Source of the DNA: Astrocystis sublimbata
Lineage: Eukaryota > Ascomycota > Sordariomycetes > Xylariales > Xylariaceae
DNA: 64,000 bases
NCBI GenBank assembly: GCA_022453515.1
Contig: JAJNNY010000009.1
Location: forward strand, 186,001-250,000
Reading direction: 5' to 3'
A model generated the notes under the pieces. The model was not told where the DNA came from, made no database searches, and saw nothing but the letters and a program-made list of their open reading frames with translations. Positions 14,106 to 26,161 of the stretch are shown here, in pieces. How positions within the stretch are numbered: position 1 is the first letter of the stretch; each line of letters starts with the position of its first letter. A program made the position numbers and the translations under genes.

Positions 14106-16867
14106 TACTTTACATGAAGTCTGTTTATTTTTTACCATGCGTTGCGCGTCAGCCACACGTGTTTATCCATGCCTCGCGGTGTGAGACTGCAGCAAGCAAG
14201 CAGCCGGCCTCTGTATCTAAAGTTAGCATCGGGCGTTTGCTATAATATAACCGTAAGAACGGAATCTCTCCTCCTGCAGTCGACTGCAAGTGCAGCTAAC
14301 AACGGACTTCCCGACCCGCCCGCCCGTCCGGGCTGGGAGGAGAGACGTGCTCTGTGCTGAGTAAGGTATGGAAATCGGTGATGATTGATGATGAAGGTTG
14401 TCGCTCCACCCTTCATTCCTCCCGCATGAAGTTCACGAGTCGCTGCTTCGTCCCACATCAAGTGATTGAAAACATTTGTTTCGTCTTCAAACTATTCCTC
14501 AACTCCTATATACTCCTACCTAGAATAGGTAAGCTAAGGCGTCCATGTCCTTGAACCAACATGGGTTTTGGGACAATCCTGGTACGTTTTATGCCCTAGG
14601 CAGAATCCTAGGCAGACCCTATCGCCTATGTACGTAGAAATCAAGCTCTCTGATCAACCTGGACATAGGTATACTTAATTGCCCTTTCCCTGGTCCAAAG
14701 GTATTGCATCTTCACATGCTTGCTACGGACTTCGTTTTCCGTCTTGGGAATGAAGGATGAGGTAAGACAGCGTAGTGCAACACGTATAACGCGAAAAAAG
14801 TACTCGTAAGCAACCCGCGGAATTAATCAAAGTGTTCTCGAACCGCCTGTAGAATTCTTAACCCATCTGAATTTTCAGAGCGGTATGGTAGCCCCGAGAC
14901 CATCGCTCACTGGTACTATCTAGGTATGACTCGAGACTGCTTGGTGACCCTCGTTTAGATGCTGATCTTTGCACAGCCTGAGGCTTGAGTGATGTAAAGC
15001 TTACCACCACCCCGGAGCTAGAGATACGTAGCGGCACAGTGGATATACTCCATGGTTCACGCCAGATTGACGCGTGTTGGTTCACTCGGCTCCCACACTT
15101 GATGAGCTAATCCGAGACTAGAGATACCGAAAGATTGGTTGGCAAGGATCGCCCACGTGGTCGATCCAAACGCCTGCTGGACAAGCTCAAGATCTGGGCG
15201 GCGCAGTGCAGCTTGAATTCAGAAGAAAACTTGCTTTCCCATGAGGCATATTCTAGCAACCTACCTAGGAGGAGGCCGGCCTGCCAAGCAGCAGCCAACT
15301 GTTCAAAGCCTAGATCTACGACATCAAAGTTTGACGGTATCTTACTGCCAAAGCTTGAGGGAGCCTGTCTCGCCTGTCATTCCGATAACCTACCTAGTTA
15401 CCTGCATGGAGGTAGATGCAGGTGGGTAGGCACCTTGTACATAGCCAAATGCATTTCATTGCTGCAGCTTGTGCCGTCCTCTGTGCCAGGCTTAACATTG
15501 TAATTATACCTGGCCCGTGCCTGGCGAGCCTGGGTCGAGTCGATAACGGTTGGCAAAACTGGCAGGACGTTTCGTCTTTCCTTTGGTGCTGTAACATCGG
15601 AGATAACGGCGGCGTCCAGCTTCCTTTTCCGCCATCTGAGCTGGGCATTCGATTCCAAATGATGACAGCACTGTTGCGCGTCAACCAGGGAGTACGATTC
15701 TAGAAGCAATGCCAGGGGTCCAGCATTGGTGCTCTATATGTATATTCTCATATGTTCTCATCTCATAGTTCTATGTAAGCAACCCCAAACTCTCGCTCAA
15801 AGCGTACACTCTTAGTAAATATGTACCTCGGTACTAGTCTGATAGGGCATGCATGAGCATTAAGTGTGGCAGACCCTGGGTCTGTCGCAGGATATTCTGA
15901 GCTAAATCCTACCTGTCCATGGGAAAGTTTCGTGGAATAATTCTAGAATTGTTTGGACTAGGCCCATTCTCATTAGTCGATGCGACTTGTGGTTCTCGGT
16001 CACTCGGCTTGCAAATATCAATGTCTCCGTACGCGCTTGCATATGCGGTCGGCGATATAGATGTATAACGATCGAAATCTATATTTACCTATGGCATACT
16101 TTGGCATTGATCTCAATAAGCCGTAAGTGAAACCTCGGTGTCGGGATTGCTGCGTTATTGTTACTTAATCATTGTCCATTGTCATGCTCTGCAAATCCCG
16201 ACACAAAGCCCGCAAAATCCATCTTGTTCCGTTTATTACTATGATGTCTTGTCATCAGCTGCTGTACAAACTTTTCTGTGTATTTGCTGAGTTTCACGTT
16301 ACCTAGTAGGAACACTACCACCCGCTTCCGAGACAATCTGCAGCAGGATGTATTGCTATCGACATTGACGGTAGGCAAGCGATACACCATCCCCGAAATG
16401 CTGAACTCGCCGGGGTCTCTGTACGCTGGCAAGGAGCTCGTTTGTGTTCTTCCCAATGCCACTGACCACAAGACAACCCCGCTGTCCTCTGCAATCGGGC
16501 CTAAAATTGATCGTAGCACAAATTCCGAGAATTGGAATTTTTAACGTGTGTGAACACGACATTTCTTCATACATCCTCCTGCGGAATGCTATTCTATCGA
16601 TATGTCTATGCTGAACATGGCTACCTAAATGGAAGACAGACCTAACGCAATAAGACGCACCAATGCATCTTGGCCGCAGAGAAATGAAAGGGTATAATCG
16701 CAGATGAACACTATATACAAGAAGATGACATCGAGCAGAAGCCCAATATTTGACTCAAACCTCCCACTCGCCATCGTCATCATTATTCGTCTAGTCAATT
16801 CCAAAAGCAACACGCCGCCTACCACCAGATCTCATGAACCAACACCTTACGTACTCCACATGGTAAG

Positions 16868-19805
16868 CTAGTAGACATTCGATTTCCAGGTGCTGTTATT
16901 CTCCTGGGCAAATAATGTCTTGTCCTTCTTGCTGCGCAGCGAGAACATCAGCGGGTTTTTCGAGGGCTTCTTCTCCCAGCTCACGATGCTGGCCTTTTCG
17001 GAATCGACTGTCCGCACCGACTCGGGATCGATATGGGACGCCGGGAAGACACCGCAGCCCTTGGACGTGGTGCCGGACCAGCACCAGTGATCTTTGTAAA
17101 CCCCTGTCAAGACCAAATTGTTAGAGAATGAAAGGCGATGAGGAGCAGGCGAATTGAGCTTTTGCTTCTTGGTGACACTCACATGAGATATTCTTGATCA
17201 CGTCTCCCTTGTCGAATTTCAACCACCGATCATCGCCCTTCTGCTTCCACGCCCAGCGCGCCACGGCCTGGACGCTGCTTGTCCCCTGCATCCTGACCTC
17301 GGCCTTGGACGGCGCCTCGAGCTGCACCGAATCCAGCTCAAACGCCGCACGCGCTCCGTCGTGCCAACCGATAGCCCACTTGCCGTCGTACTTGGTCGGG
17401 AACTCGATGCCGACGATCTTGGCGCCCACAGCGAGTTGCAGAGCCGGCAGGCGGTCCGGCGGCAGTCGCTGGGCGCCGTGGAATACTTTCCTCGCATCTG
17501 TCGCGACCGCCCTGGGGAGTCTGGCGATTTCTCTGGCGATGCCGGTCATGACCGACTCCATAGGCGGGTACGGGAAGTGCAGATCGAAGTTGTCTTTGAG
17601 CTGTGGCGGGAGCTCGGGCTCCTCGATGACAGTGATGCCTGCGACCTTGGGAAGCGGTCGAGCGTGTCGGGCGTAGTGCGTGAAGAGCTGCTTTTGACTG
17701 AAAAAGACGGTCGCGTCGCTCTCTTCGATAGTGTGCCCGGCTTGGATGCAGAATACACACCCGTACATTTGTTCTTCGATTACGCGGATTGGCATGTGAC
17801 TCTTCTGGAGAATTCTGAGACGGAAACCAAGAGTGTTCGACGTAAAAGACCCGGATGCTATTGATTCATTAGCCTCTCTCTATATTTCTCTCTCTTTCCT
17901 GTTGTCATTTTAACTAATAGTGAAGTCTTACACTCGTTGTTCAAGTCTTGTTCAACAGACTTGAAGTCAAGCTCGAAGAGGCAGTGGTTGCATTTAGCCA
18001 CCGTCGCGTTGGAGAAGCCCTAAATGATGTCAGAACCCAGGCAAAATTTGTTTGTAAATTCCAAACTGTACATCACCTACGCCCACAGGTCTTTTGATCT
18101 TCTTGAATCCTAACTGGCCGCGCTGTGCTTCCTCGGCGCCTTTGCAGAAGCCTTTGAGTTTGTAAAACGAACTGGCTGGGCTGATTGTGCAGTCTGTTTC
18201 CCGAGGAGGGATCATTGAATCGGTTGGTATGTTGGTGTCCGAGTCAACAGGGATAAGACCCTCATCTAAACCCCTCGTGCTATATTCTGTAGGTGCTGTG
18301 TGCATGGTTGTTGCCTGGCTCATGACAGTCATGCCCGATGTACGCCTTGGTGGCACTGGTGGAGTCGAATAGATAGGGGGAGGACCTGGAGGCCCTGGGT
18401 ATTTGGGTAGTGCGAGGCGACTGGTAGCGGAGTGTGTTGACGACGCGGATATCGTGGACATCGCAGATTGTCGATACATTGACGGAACATTGGTCTCTGT
18501 CGGGCTCAAGGACTCGACGACATCAAAGACAGAGCTATTGACAGATTCAGTCGATGGCCTACTAGGATCGAGAACGTAAGAAGAATCCTGGTTTGCCACT
18601 GACGTTGATCTTGGGGGAAACCCAGCTAAACCAGCTTGGCTAGGTTCACGGTCTCGGCCAGCAGCAGCAGCGGTAGCAGCAACAACACGACTTCTCGATG
18701 GTGGTCTTCCAATCATCACTGAGGAAGCTCCAGATGGCACCCGACGGATCGCATATTGTTCGTGTCCATTGGGGTGGAGTGTTGACGTGTCATTGCCTCG
18801 CATAAATTGAGCGCGCGAAGGCGACAGCATCGAATCGTTTGAGGCCATCGTTGAATTCGTCCACCTGAAGCTTTGCTGCCATGGCGACGACAATCCTCCT
18901 GATTCACTCATCGATGCACAGCTCTGGGAGGCTGCTCGCATACGCTGTTCATGTTCTTCATCCATGATGTCGTCGTACAATTCTCGAGATTTGATGGGAC
19001 TCAACATATTGTCTCCTGGGCTGAGCAGTTGCGATTTCGGCTGCGCTGGTGGAATTGTTGGTGAATCAGGCGCGTCTGGAAGATGTGGCTCGTCGCCACC
19101 CTCTTCGAGATGCACTCCGAGGGTAGACACTGCTCTTCCAACCTGCCACGGATTTGCCATGGGCGGTGTCGGTGGCGGCCTGCCATCTGGACTGGCATCT
19201 GTACTCACAAAGCCGAGACTTCCATGACCACCTAATTATTGAATTAGTAAATACTTGCTCGCTGATCTTGCGCTGGGGGGGCATACTTGTCGAGGTGCTT
19301 GCCTCTGAAAGAGGGCGGGATGACACAGCCGATGCCGGGGCCGCGACAAGCTTCATCCGCTTCAGGATATCCAGTATTTTCAGCGCAGTATTTCTTGAAG
19401 CTTTCTGGAGGTCATTGAACTTGTCCAAGTCGAATTCGTCTACCTCGACATAGTCGTCGAAGTCCCACAGCAAGTCTTCCAGCTCGGAACGAAACTGCGC
19501 AATTTCATCTGGGGTCGTGTATTAGCATACAGATCGAGAGTATGACAATGGTGTATGGCCTATAGAGTCTCACCGTTCTCTTTAACCGCGTTGATGAAAT
19601 TGCTTCCGTATTCTTCGTGTGTAGCCGTCGAAACAGGCTCGATCTTCTTCAGGGCCCTTTCACCCTCTTTTATCAGATTCTGTGCTGCCTTGCGCATCGG
19701 CTCCGGCGCATTTTCGCCTGCGCTATCAACATTGTCAAGGGCAACTTTGCCTTTTTCGACAATCTCCCTGAACTGAGAAAGTACAAGCCGTTCTACTTCT
19801 GCCAT
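16868..19805 (-). CDS. SH3-domain protein with proline-rich linker, function unknown
   Basis: I model six exons: 19805-19574, 19508-19287, 19231-18081, 18019-17932, 17857-17183 and 17103-16868, giving 867 aa. The N-terminal 140 or so residues are charged and probably helical. A long Ser/Pro-rich disordered stretch follows and contains PPVPPRR at about residue 435, a class II SH3 ligand. Next come two cysteine pairs (CNHC near residue 542; CVFC in exon 5) that could bind metal. The C-terminus is a single SH3 domain at about residues 765-822, with recognisable WLKFDKGDVI, HWCWSGT and GVFPASHI blocks split by the last intron. A domain order with one C-terminal SH3 suggests a cortical or signalling scaffold, but I cannot name an orthologue. 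SH3 assignment is strong; the role is unknown. Confidence 0.88.
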
Positions 19806-22800
19806 TGTATGAAGTATCTCAGATAAGGAATTGCGACTGCGACTCTAAGAAGACGAGCCGTGTTGTGTCCGGTCGAGTGCGGACCGCTGCTGTACCGCTC
19901 ACGCTATTAACACAGCTGAGATGATCTTGGATATTTCCAGTTAGTGTCAAGGTATAGAAAACTGCACCAAGCCTTCGCATGTGTCAGTTCCGAATGATGA
20001 GGTGCCAGCGAGACAGGCTATCGAACTGCAGATCACCGAAAGCAATGATTTGGAAGAGTAACAAGGGAAATGAACAATCAGCAGCTGTGAGATGGGGGTC
20101 AGGTAAAGTACATGGCATGACCTGCATAAACGGGGCTCAGAGAGGCTACTACTACGCTGCTACGGAAGACAGTCAGTCCCCATACGATCCTACTTACCGA
20201 GTAGGTAGGATACAAGGGGTAAGGCTTATTTGGTAACAGCCAATGGCCATGGAGAATTAGAACGAGATCCTCCTACTGCCGCTATTAATCATAACGATAG
20301 ACAGGACCCGTGGCAGATAGTGTAGTATCGATTCCGTAGAATGTCGAAGGACTCTGGTTGATCCACAGCACACATACCCCTGGATACATGACTATCATCT
20401 ACCTAGCTTTCCGGGGGTCTGGTTCTCAATAGGCTCATCAATAGAATAAAGCGGGACTATCAATTCTAGCGCTGCTCATGGTGAGCGGGCTCGCAGACCT
20501 TACTCGACGTGATTGGCCTCCTGAGGCTGTGGAATCTCCAGTTGTTGGCTCGAATCCCCGTTACCAGATCTAGCTGGCCCAACCATATTGTCGGGCCGCT
20601 TAGTATCTTCGACCAGAAGCTCCCAGACCCCGCAACCCCTGTCTTTATTTACAACGATGATAAGAAGGTTGACTTGTGAGCGCCAACTATACACGGGGAG
20701 GGAGGCTCTTTGTTTAGGCAGATGGCTACAACTCTGTAAGCAGGGCGATTCGGTCCGCTCGGCGAGTCCCTAAGGCTTACGCGCCATGAGTGGCTACGGC
20801 TGGGCGTGATATGGGGCCGCCCTCGGCTCTCCGCTGTGTGTGTATGGGAAATGGATGATGACAGGTTCAGCGCAGAATCCAAGGCTTGGCCTCCTTTGCC
20901 ACGACTCGAGGGGCAGGCGTTGATGCGTAAGTGCGCCTGCATGATAGGACAAACCTCCCCTATTCCGCATGGGTACTAGAATATGACAAGTTGAGGCTTT
21001 TGCCCAATCTACAAGCTTTGACATGGCTGCGCGTTACTAACTGGGTAGCACTACGTAGTTTGTGAACTGAGTGTCTTAAGCTGCCTGAGTAGTATCGCGG
21101 GTTGTTGGCTATCGTGCATAGTTCACTTACCCGTATAGTAATTGTTTGGCTAGAGAGGTCTAGGCTGTATCTGTGCCGTCCTTATTAGCAATGTAGAGAG
21201 AAGTTTATGACTCTGAGAGACAATCGCAGAGGCATCATGATACAGCGCAATGGCATCGCTTTCGGTGAGTCGTATTTTACCGATGGTGGAAAGTGGTCAA
21301 CCAGCGACAGCGCAATGCGTGCGTAAAATGTCGCAACGTCGTTACCATACATACTGTAACCTACCAGATTGTGCAGTTCGTCCACTTTTCCATGGCTTCT
21401 TGGGCATGAGTGACAGCTAGGTGCTTCCTCATTCCCAAGCCTATTCCGAGAAGACACGAGCGCAGACCCGCCTCTTGAACTAAGTTCAGTGGCTAACGTA
21501 AGTAAGGAATTAGAGCACGATCTAAGACTTTGACGTTAGCTACATACTTAAGTACATACTATACCATTCTCCCCGCAGTGCATCACAGAACAGGACACAG
21601 GGGCAATTTCACGCATGGATGACCCAGGTCAGATCATAGGTCTCGGCCATCCTGCTTATCAGTGCTAGTGTTGTTATTGCGCAGTCGGCAAGTTGCTATA
21701 TGTAAGCGAGGGAGTAGTGGACAGCTTGCTGGAACTGCCTCGCCCACCGAGAGATTCCCACAAGCGTGTCTCGGAACCGAGCTGAGCCTCTGAGGCCTAA
21801 CCCTCTTCTACCTTGCAATTCGCCTCGCAGATGTGCGGTGGCTCCAACCAGACACCAGGCAGCAGGGCACTGTACTTGTTTAGGCGGCCAATAGTAGCAC
21901 GAACACATACCTTGTGGCTTTGGGCTTGCTTGAGCGTTAGGCCAGTCAACTATTCTAGCTCATAGTAGCTTCTAGTCTACTGACTCGATGTCTCCATAGC
22001 AATCTCGCTTTAGGATGGTTTACTCGGAAGCTTGAGGCCAGATTAAGGGTTCACGTTCGTTTGGGCGTCACTCTCGATGTTTATAGACGTAATAGTTTCC
22101 TCCAAGAGCCGGGATCGTGGGTCTTGATGCTGTCATTAGGGATCATATTGCGGGGGAGCACCGTCGAATGCACCGGGTTACATTCGTTTCTACAACACTA
22201 TGATCTACTATGTTCCTCTTGCATTAGGGATGTATTGTTTTATTATTGTGAGTGAGACATTATTTAGCTGAGAGGCATGAAGTCGGCGAACGTAGCAGTG
22301 AGGATAGACAGCATTACTGAACAATACATATGGACGCCTCGGTAATATTCAGTAACATCAAGGGCTATAGTAACCCCATATCCTAGAGCCATATTCGTGC
22401 CATTCCATCTGAGCAAACTGTGCAAGATCAGCAACAGACAAGTTATGCCCTCTACACTACCGCATACAATATTTCCATTTCGAGTCAGCCACCTTTAACT
22501 AATGCCGCCTCGACCGGGTCCCTGACGCCCGTTCCGGATCTGCATCTAACACGGCCTCGATAGCGCAGCCTTAGACGTCTAACGCACAGACGGAGCATGT
22601 GTACGCGTAGGTATAGTATCACCGGGGAAGCCACGGTTGGTAGATAGTATAATCCGTAGATCAGATTCACTTCGACGACTCAAAAAGAGCTTCTAGCGGC
22701 ATTCTAGCAGCATTCTAGCAACCATTTGCGAGCACGGATTGGGACAATTGCATCAGATGGCATCACAAGTCGTCTACATGACTTCGGGAGAACGCTCTAG

Positions 22801-23545
22801 TAGCCAGCCTATAAATGTTCCATTCGACCATTGCCGCAGTCAACTGACTCCTTAGTGTTCGAAGCCGGCAGGCGGACACTTCCATACCTTCCATTTGCTC
22901 TAAGATAAGCGTGAATACATAGTGAGTGGCCGAGTGTGTGTGTGTGTGTGTGGAGATGATGGGGAAGGAATGGATTATTTGGTTGTTCTCGAAGCAACCC
23001 ATACACAGACACCCCAGGCCAACTTCATAACCAATGCAGCTTCACTACTGCTGCTGGCAGCAGCATAGTTGTATGACCCTTTGGCTATACCTTCTTGGGC
23101 TAAGGTACTGGATACCTAGGCTTACTTCGCTACACGCACGACCCCAGCAACAGCCATGGAATTTTGGTCGAGGGGCGTCAAGAGAACAACAGAACACCAT
23201 TGCGAAAAGGAGCTGTAGGGTGAGGAGAGAGGCAGTGTAGAGGTCAGACATTAGACAACGATCTCAGCTTCCAAGACGGGGAAGACTCATTTGCGCCGAC
23301 GATGGAGGCGCGAAGACTGCTCACCACCGTATGACTCATATAGTCCCAGACTGCAATACCAAGAATAGAAAAGCTCTACGAGAAAGGGTGATTGGATTCG
23401 GAGATTATATACATTTACATCAAAGAACGTGTAGATTCAATCCGAGACTAGATAGCGATTGAAGTTAAGTTCTTCAAGAATCTCTTTTGACCTTGAATTA
23501 CACAATCCCACGCATCGTGAAGATCTGCAAAGCAAATTTCACAAA
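19806..23545. other. Intergenic region between divergent SH3 and GNAT genes
   Basis: Neither strand gives a recognisable protein over 3.7 kb. A GT-dinucleotide run lies at 22934-22952, and CCTAGGTA-type motifs occur near 20400 and 23110. The ends should hold the promoters of the two divergent neighbours. Confidence 0.55.
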
Positions 23546-24268
23546 ATGTCGTCCGGCGCAAACGCCACACACATTCCAGTGCGGACGACAATCCCGCGCC
23601 TCCCGCTCTCTCAGCGACCGACAATCCGCACCGAGCGACTCCTCCTCCGGGCCTTGACACAAGACGATCTAGAAGCCTCCTGGGCGCTCCGCAGAGACCC
23701 CCAATTCATGGCAGAGAGCACGCTAGGCACGCCCGACGCCAGCATCGAGGAGTCGCAAGTCGCGCTGGACAAACTCACAGAACCGGAGGCCGAGCACTTC
23801 CTCTTTGGCCTCTTCCTCGCCGATACGGGAGAGTTGATCGGCGACGCCGGTATTCATACGATCCGCGGCAGCGGCATCGGGTGGCCAACTGTCGGCTACA
23901 AGCTAGCACCGGCGCACTGGGGCCGCGGGTACGCCACCGAGTGCATGAGCGCCGTGCTCAAGGCATGGTGGGAGTTGCCGAGGGAGGAGGTCGAGGCCAC
24001 GGTCCATCCGTATACATTACCATTACCACAGAGGCAAGAGACGGGGGAGCTAGAGGGACAGGAAGATGAAGAGGGAAAGGAGGGCATGCCGTCGGCTGTG
24101 CGAGAGCGTGTAGTCGCGGACATCGCTGCGTACAACACGGGCAGCAAACGCGTGCTCGAAAAGCTGGGTTTCGAGGACTTTGGATACTGGGACGAGCCGG
24201 ATACGCAGCTACATAGACTTGGACAGCCGCTCATGATGGGCCACTACGTGCTCTCGAGTCCGTCATGA
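23546..24268 (+). CDS. GNAT-family N-acetyltransferase (RimJ/RimL-like)
   Basis: Single-exon gene of 240 aa; acetyl-CoA-dependent acetyltransferase, substrate unknown. The start at 23546 is the first ATG and gives a natural N-terminus just before the LSQRPTIRTERLLLR strand typical of the family. The acetyl-CoA loop HWGRGYATE follows the GYKLAPAHW strand, and the late motif NTGSKRVLEKLGF is the usual helix and strand near the end of the fold. Between them, about residues 158-188, lies an acidic Glu/Gly/Gln-rich insert that standard GNAT proteins lack. Proteins of this type acetylate protein N-termini, polyamines or small molecules. The gene faces away from the SH3 gene and converges on idh1. 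Confidence 0.88.
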   Translation: MSSGANATHIPVRTTIPRLPLSQRPTIRTERLLLRALTQDDLEASWALRRDPQFMAESTLGTPDASIEESQVALDKLTEPEAEHFLFGLFLADTGELIGDAGIHTIRGSGIGWPTVGYKLAPAHWGRGYATECMSAVLKAWWELPREEVEATVHPYTLPLPQRQETGELEGQEDEEGKEGMPSAVRERVVADIAAYNTGSKRVLEKLGFEDFGYWDEPDTQLHRLGQPLMMGHYVLSSPS

Positions 24269-26161
24269 AAACAACCTTACCTAGAGATGTCCCACTACCA
24301 TTGCGATGCCTTGAATAGAATGGAAACCAAGCACAGCCAACCTTGCGCATTTTTGTACAAGTGTATTTGTTCACTGGTAGGTAGATGGCCGTTCTTACAA
24401 GATGCCAACTTGAGAATGTGGAAACCCTAACCGGGCTGTATAGCCTCGCAGTAGTATCAGGACTAGCACTCGTTCCCCATTCCCCGTGAAATGAGAATCT
24501 GATAGTTGCTTTTTTCCCACGATACCAAGCTGCGAGAAGGATTCGAGCGTTGATCGACGGACGAGCATTAGCTCACACCCCCCTGCCCTGTATGTAGGGC
24601 CGCACGCTGATGAACGTTGGGCGCATGCCGATTGATTGCTTGCATGTGCTTCCCCAGGAGATCCACTGATTGACTCAAGGGTCTCGATTGGCCTGCTGCT
24701 CGACTACTGCTGCTGCTGTACCTGCCTTGGTGATCTTAGTCGAATCCTTCAATATTAAGCACCAACTCGACCGACTACTTTGCTTCCCCGATCCTTCTCT
24801 CACTATCTCCGCACTTAACGGATACTAAGTCGGTCCGATGAGGCAGAGGAATTCTCAGGAAGGATGATGCTGGGAGGACTTGGGGATAAGCTAGCTACAG
24901 AGTCGGCCTAGCGAGGTCGAGATGTGTACATGCCAACCTACTCCGTTCTTAGATATGGCAAGCGACAAGGCTAAGGATCGAATAGTGAGATGAGACCATC
25001 GATGTTCGGGCTGTACCGGTGAATCAAGAGCGCTCAGGACTACTCGACTCACCTGGTCTATTAGATTATAGGATTTGAGTCTATACTCTGAGTATCATCT
25101 GTCAGGTTCACGATGTACGGCTATGCATAGTCTTACCAGGGGTAAGTTCACCGGCCAACTCAGAACTTCCAGTCATGGATCCAATTTCCTCAGTCGCCAG
25201 TATACTAGTTTGAATGGTTGCATACTTCCCTCCCTTGAGTCTTATACCCCAAAACTCAACAGGCAGCCGTTCCTTCGACCCTGACCAAAAGTAGTCTCGA
25301 ATTCGATCGAAACGCCCCCATCCCAGGCCGCTTTCATTATAAAAGACGAGTGAGTGGCAGCGACGGATCCTGTGAGTTAGTTGGCCTTGACGAAAAGTAG
25401 AGGAACTATTCGACATAGCTACTTCTCAATGCCTAGTGACCGCTGATACGATATCATGGTAGGCCAATGTCTGTAGCATATACCCATCTAAGCCCGTCAG
25501 TGGGAACACGATACTCATAAGTGCCGATAGAAAGTGTATCCCTTCTCCCTTCCCCCTTTCTGCGCCCCCTATGCCCTCTTAACTCCTATTCCCCACTTCT
25601 TACACTCGTCATCTCCATTTCCAAACTCTCATCCGCTCTCCGTCTCTCCGTCTCATCAGCCAAGACCGCGAGGACACAGTTGGCAGCAATGTTTTGATTC
25701 CTGGCAAGTTCCCATCCAAGTCCCATCTGAGGGGAAAAGTGAGGTAGAGAAGGCGATGACGCACTCACAGTTATCATTCCGCATATGCCGATCCGATCTC
25801 TTGAACGTGTACATCATTGGATAAGAGCTAGCTGTAATGTAGATGGAAGTCTTAAAATACACTGCGCCACCTACAATACACGCACTGCCATGTACTGCGA
25901 CGCAGCCAAAACCTCGTGTGGGCATATACTGCTGCACTGAGTGGTATATATATATGCTCGGCGTACCACCCTGCTGCTAAGCCCACATCTACTACCATGC
26001 ATTAGACCCGTGACCATTGACCTCAGACCAGGCGACCGTTCTGTCTATGCGGTGCAATGTAGCAACTCCATACTCTTGACTTTTCTCGAAGCAGTCCACC
26101 CCCCATCACGTTTAAAGCCTTTACCCAATTTAACGACCTCGAAACTCCAGTGACTCTAAGT
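24269..26161. other. Intergenic region between convergent GNAT and idh1 genes
   Basis: This is the 3' flank of both neighbours. No coding frame, RNA gene or clear repeat was recognised; the open frames present are short and have no family resemblance. Confidence 0.6.

Larger units (their letters stand above)
11280..16867. other. Long intergenic region upstream of gna3
   Basis: No gene is recognised in 5.6 kb. The long frames around 12280-13129 on the minus strand arise from proline- and leucine-like translations of short repeats and look spurious. The stretch contains a pentamer array, a heptamer array, a CAAGG array and an A26 tract (listed separately), plus many CCTAGGTA-type motifs (near 12649, 12740, 13580, 14519, 14596, 14923, 15257 and 15391). 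It holds the gna3 promoter and the 3' flank of the SH3 gene. Confidence 0.6.

Noticed and set aside
20540..20575. TCGAATCC similar to a tRNA B box
   Set aside because: The T loop starts with C instead of T, and no A box or acceptor partner lies 60-90 bases upstream.
20710..20815. Loose resemblance to a fungal 5S rRNA gene
   Set aside because: Fragments such as GTCCGCTC and a TGGGCGTGA-like stretch lie in roughly the right order, but overall identity by eye is only about half and the pairing of the ends is not seen. Chance similarity is as likely.
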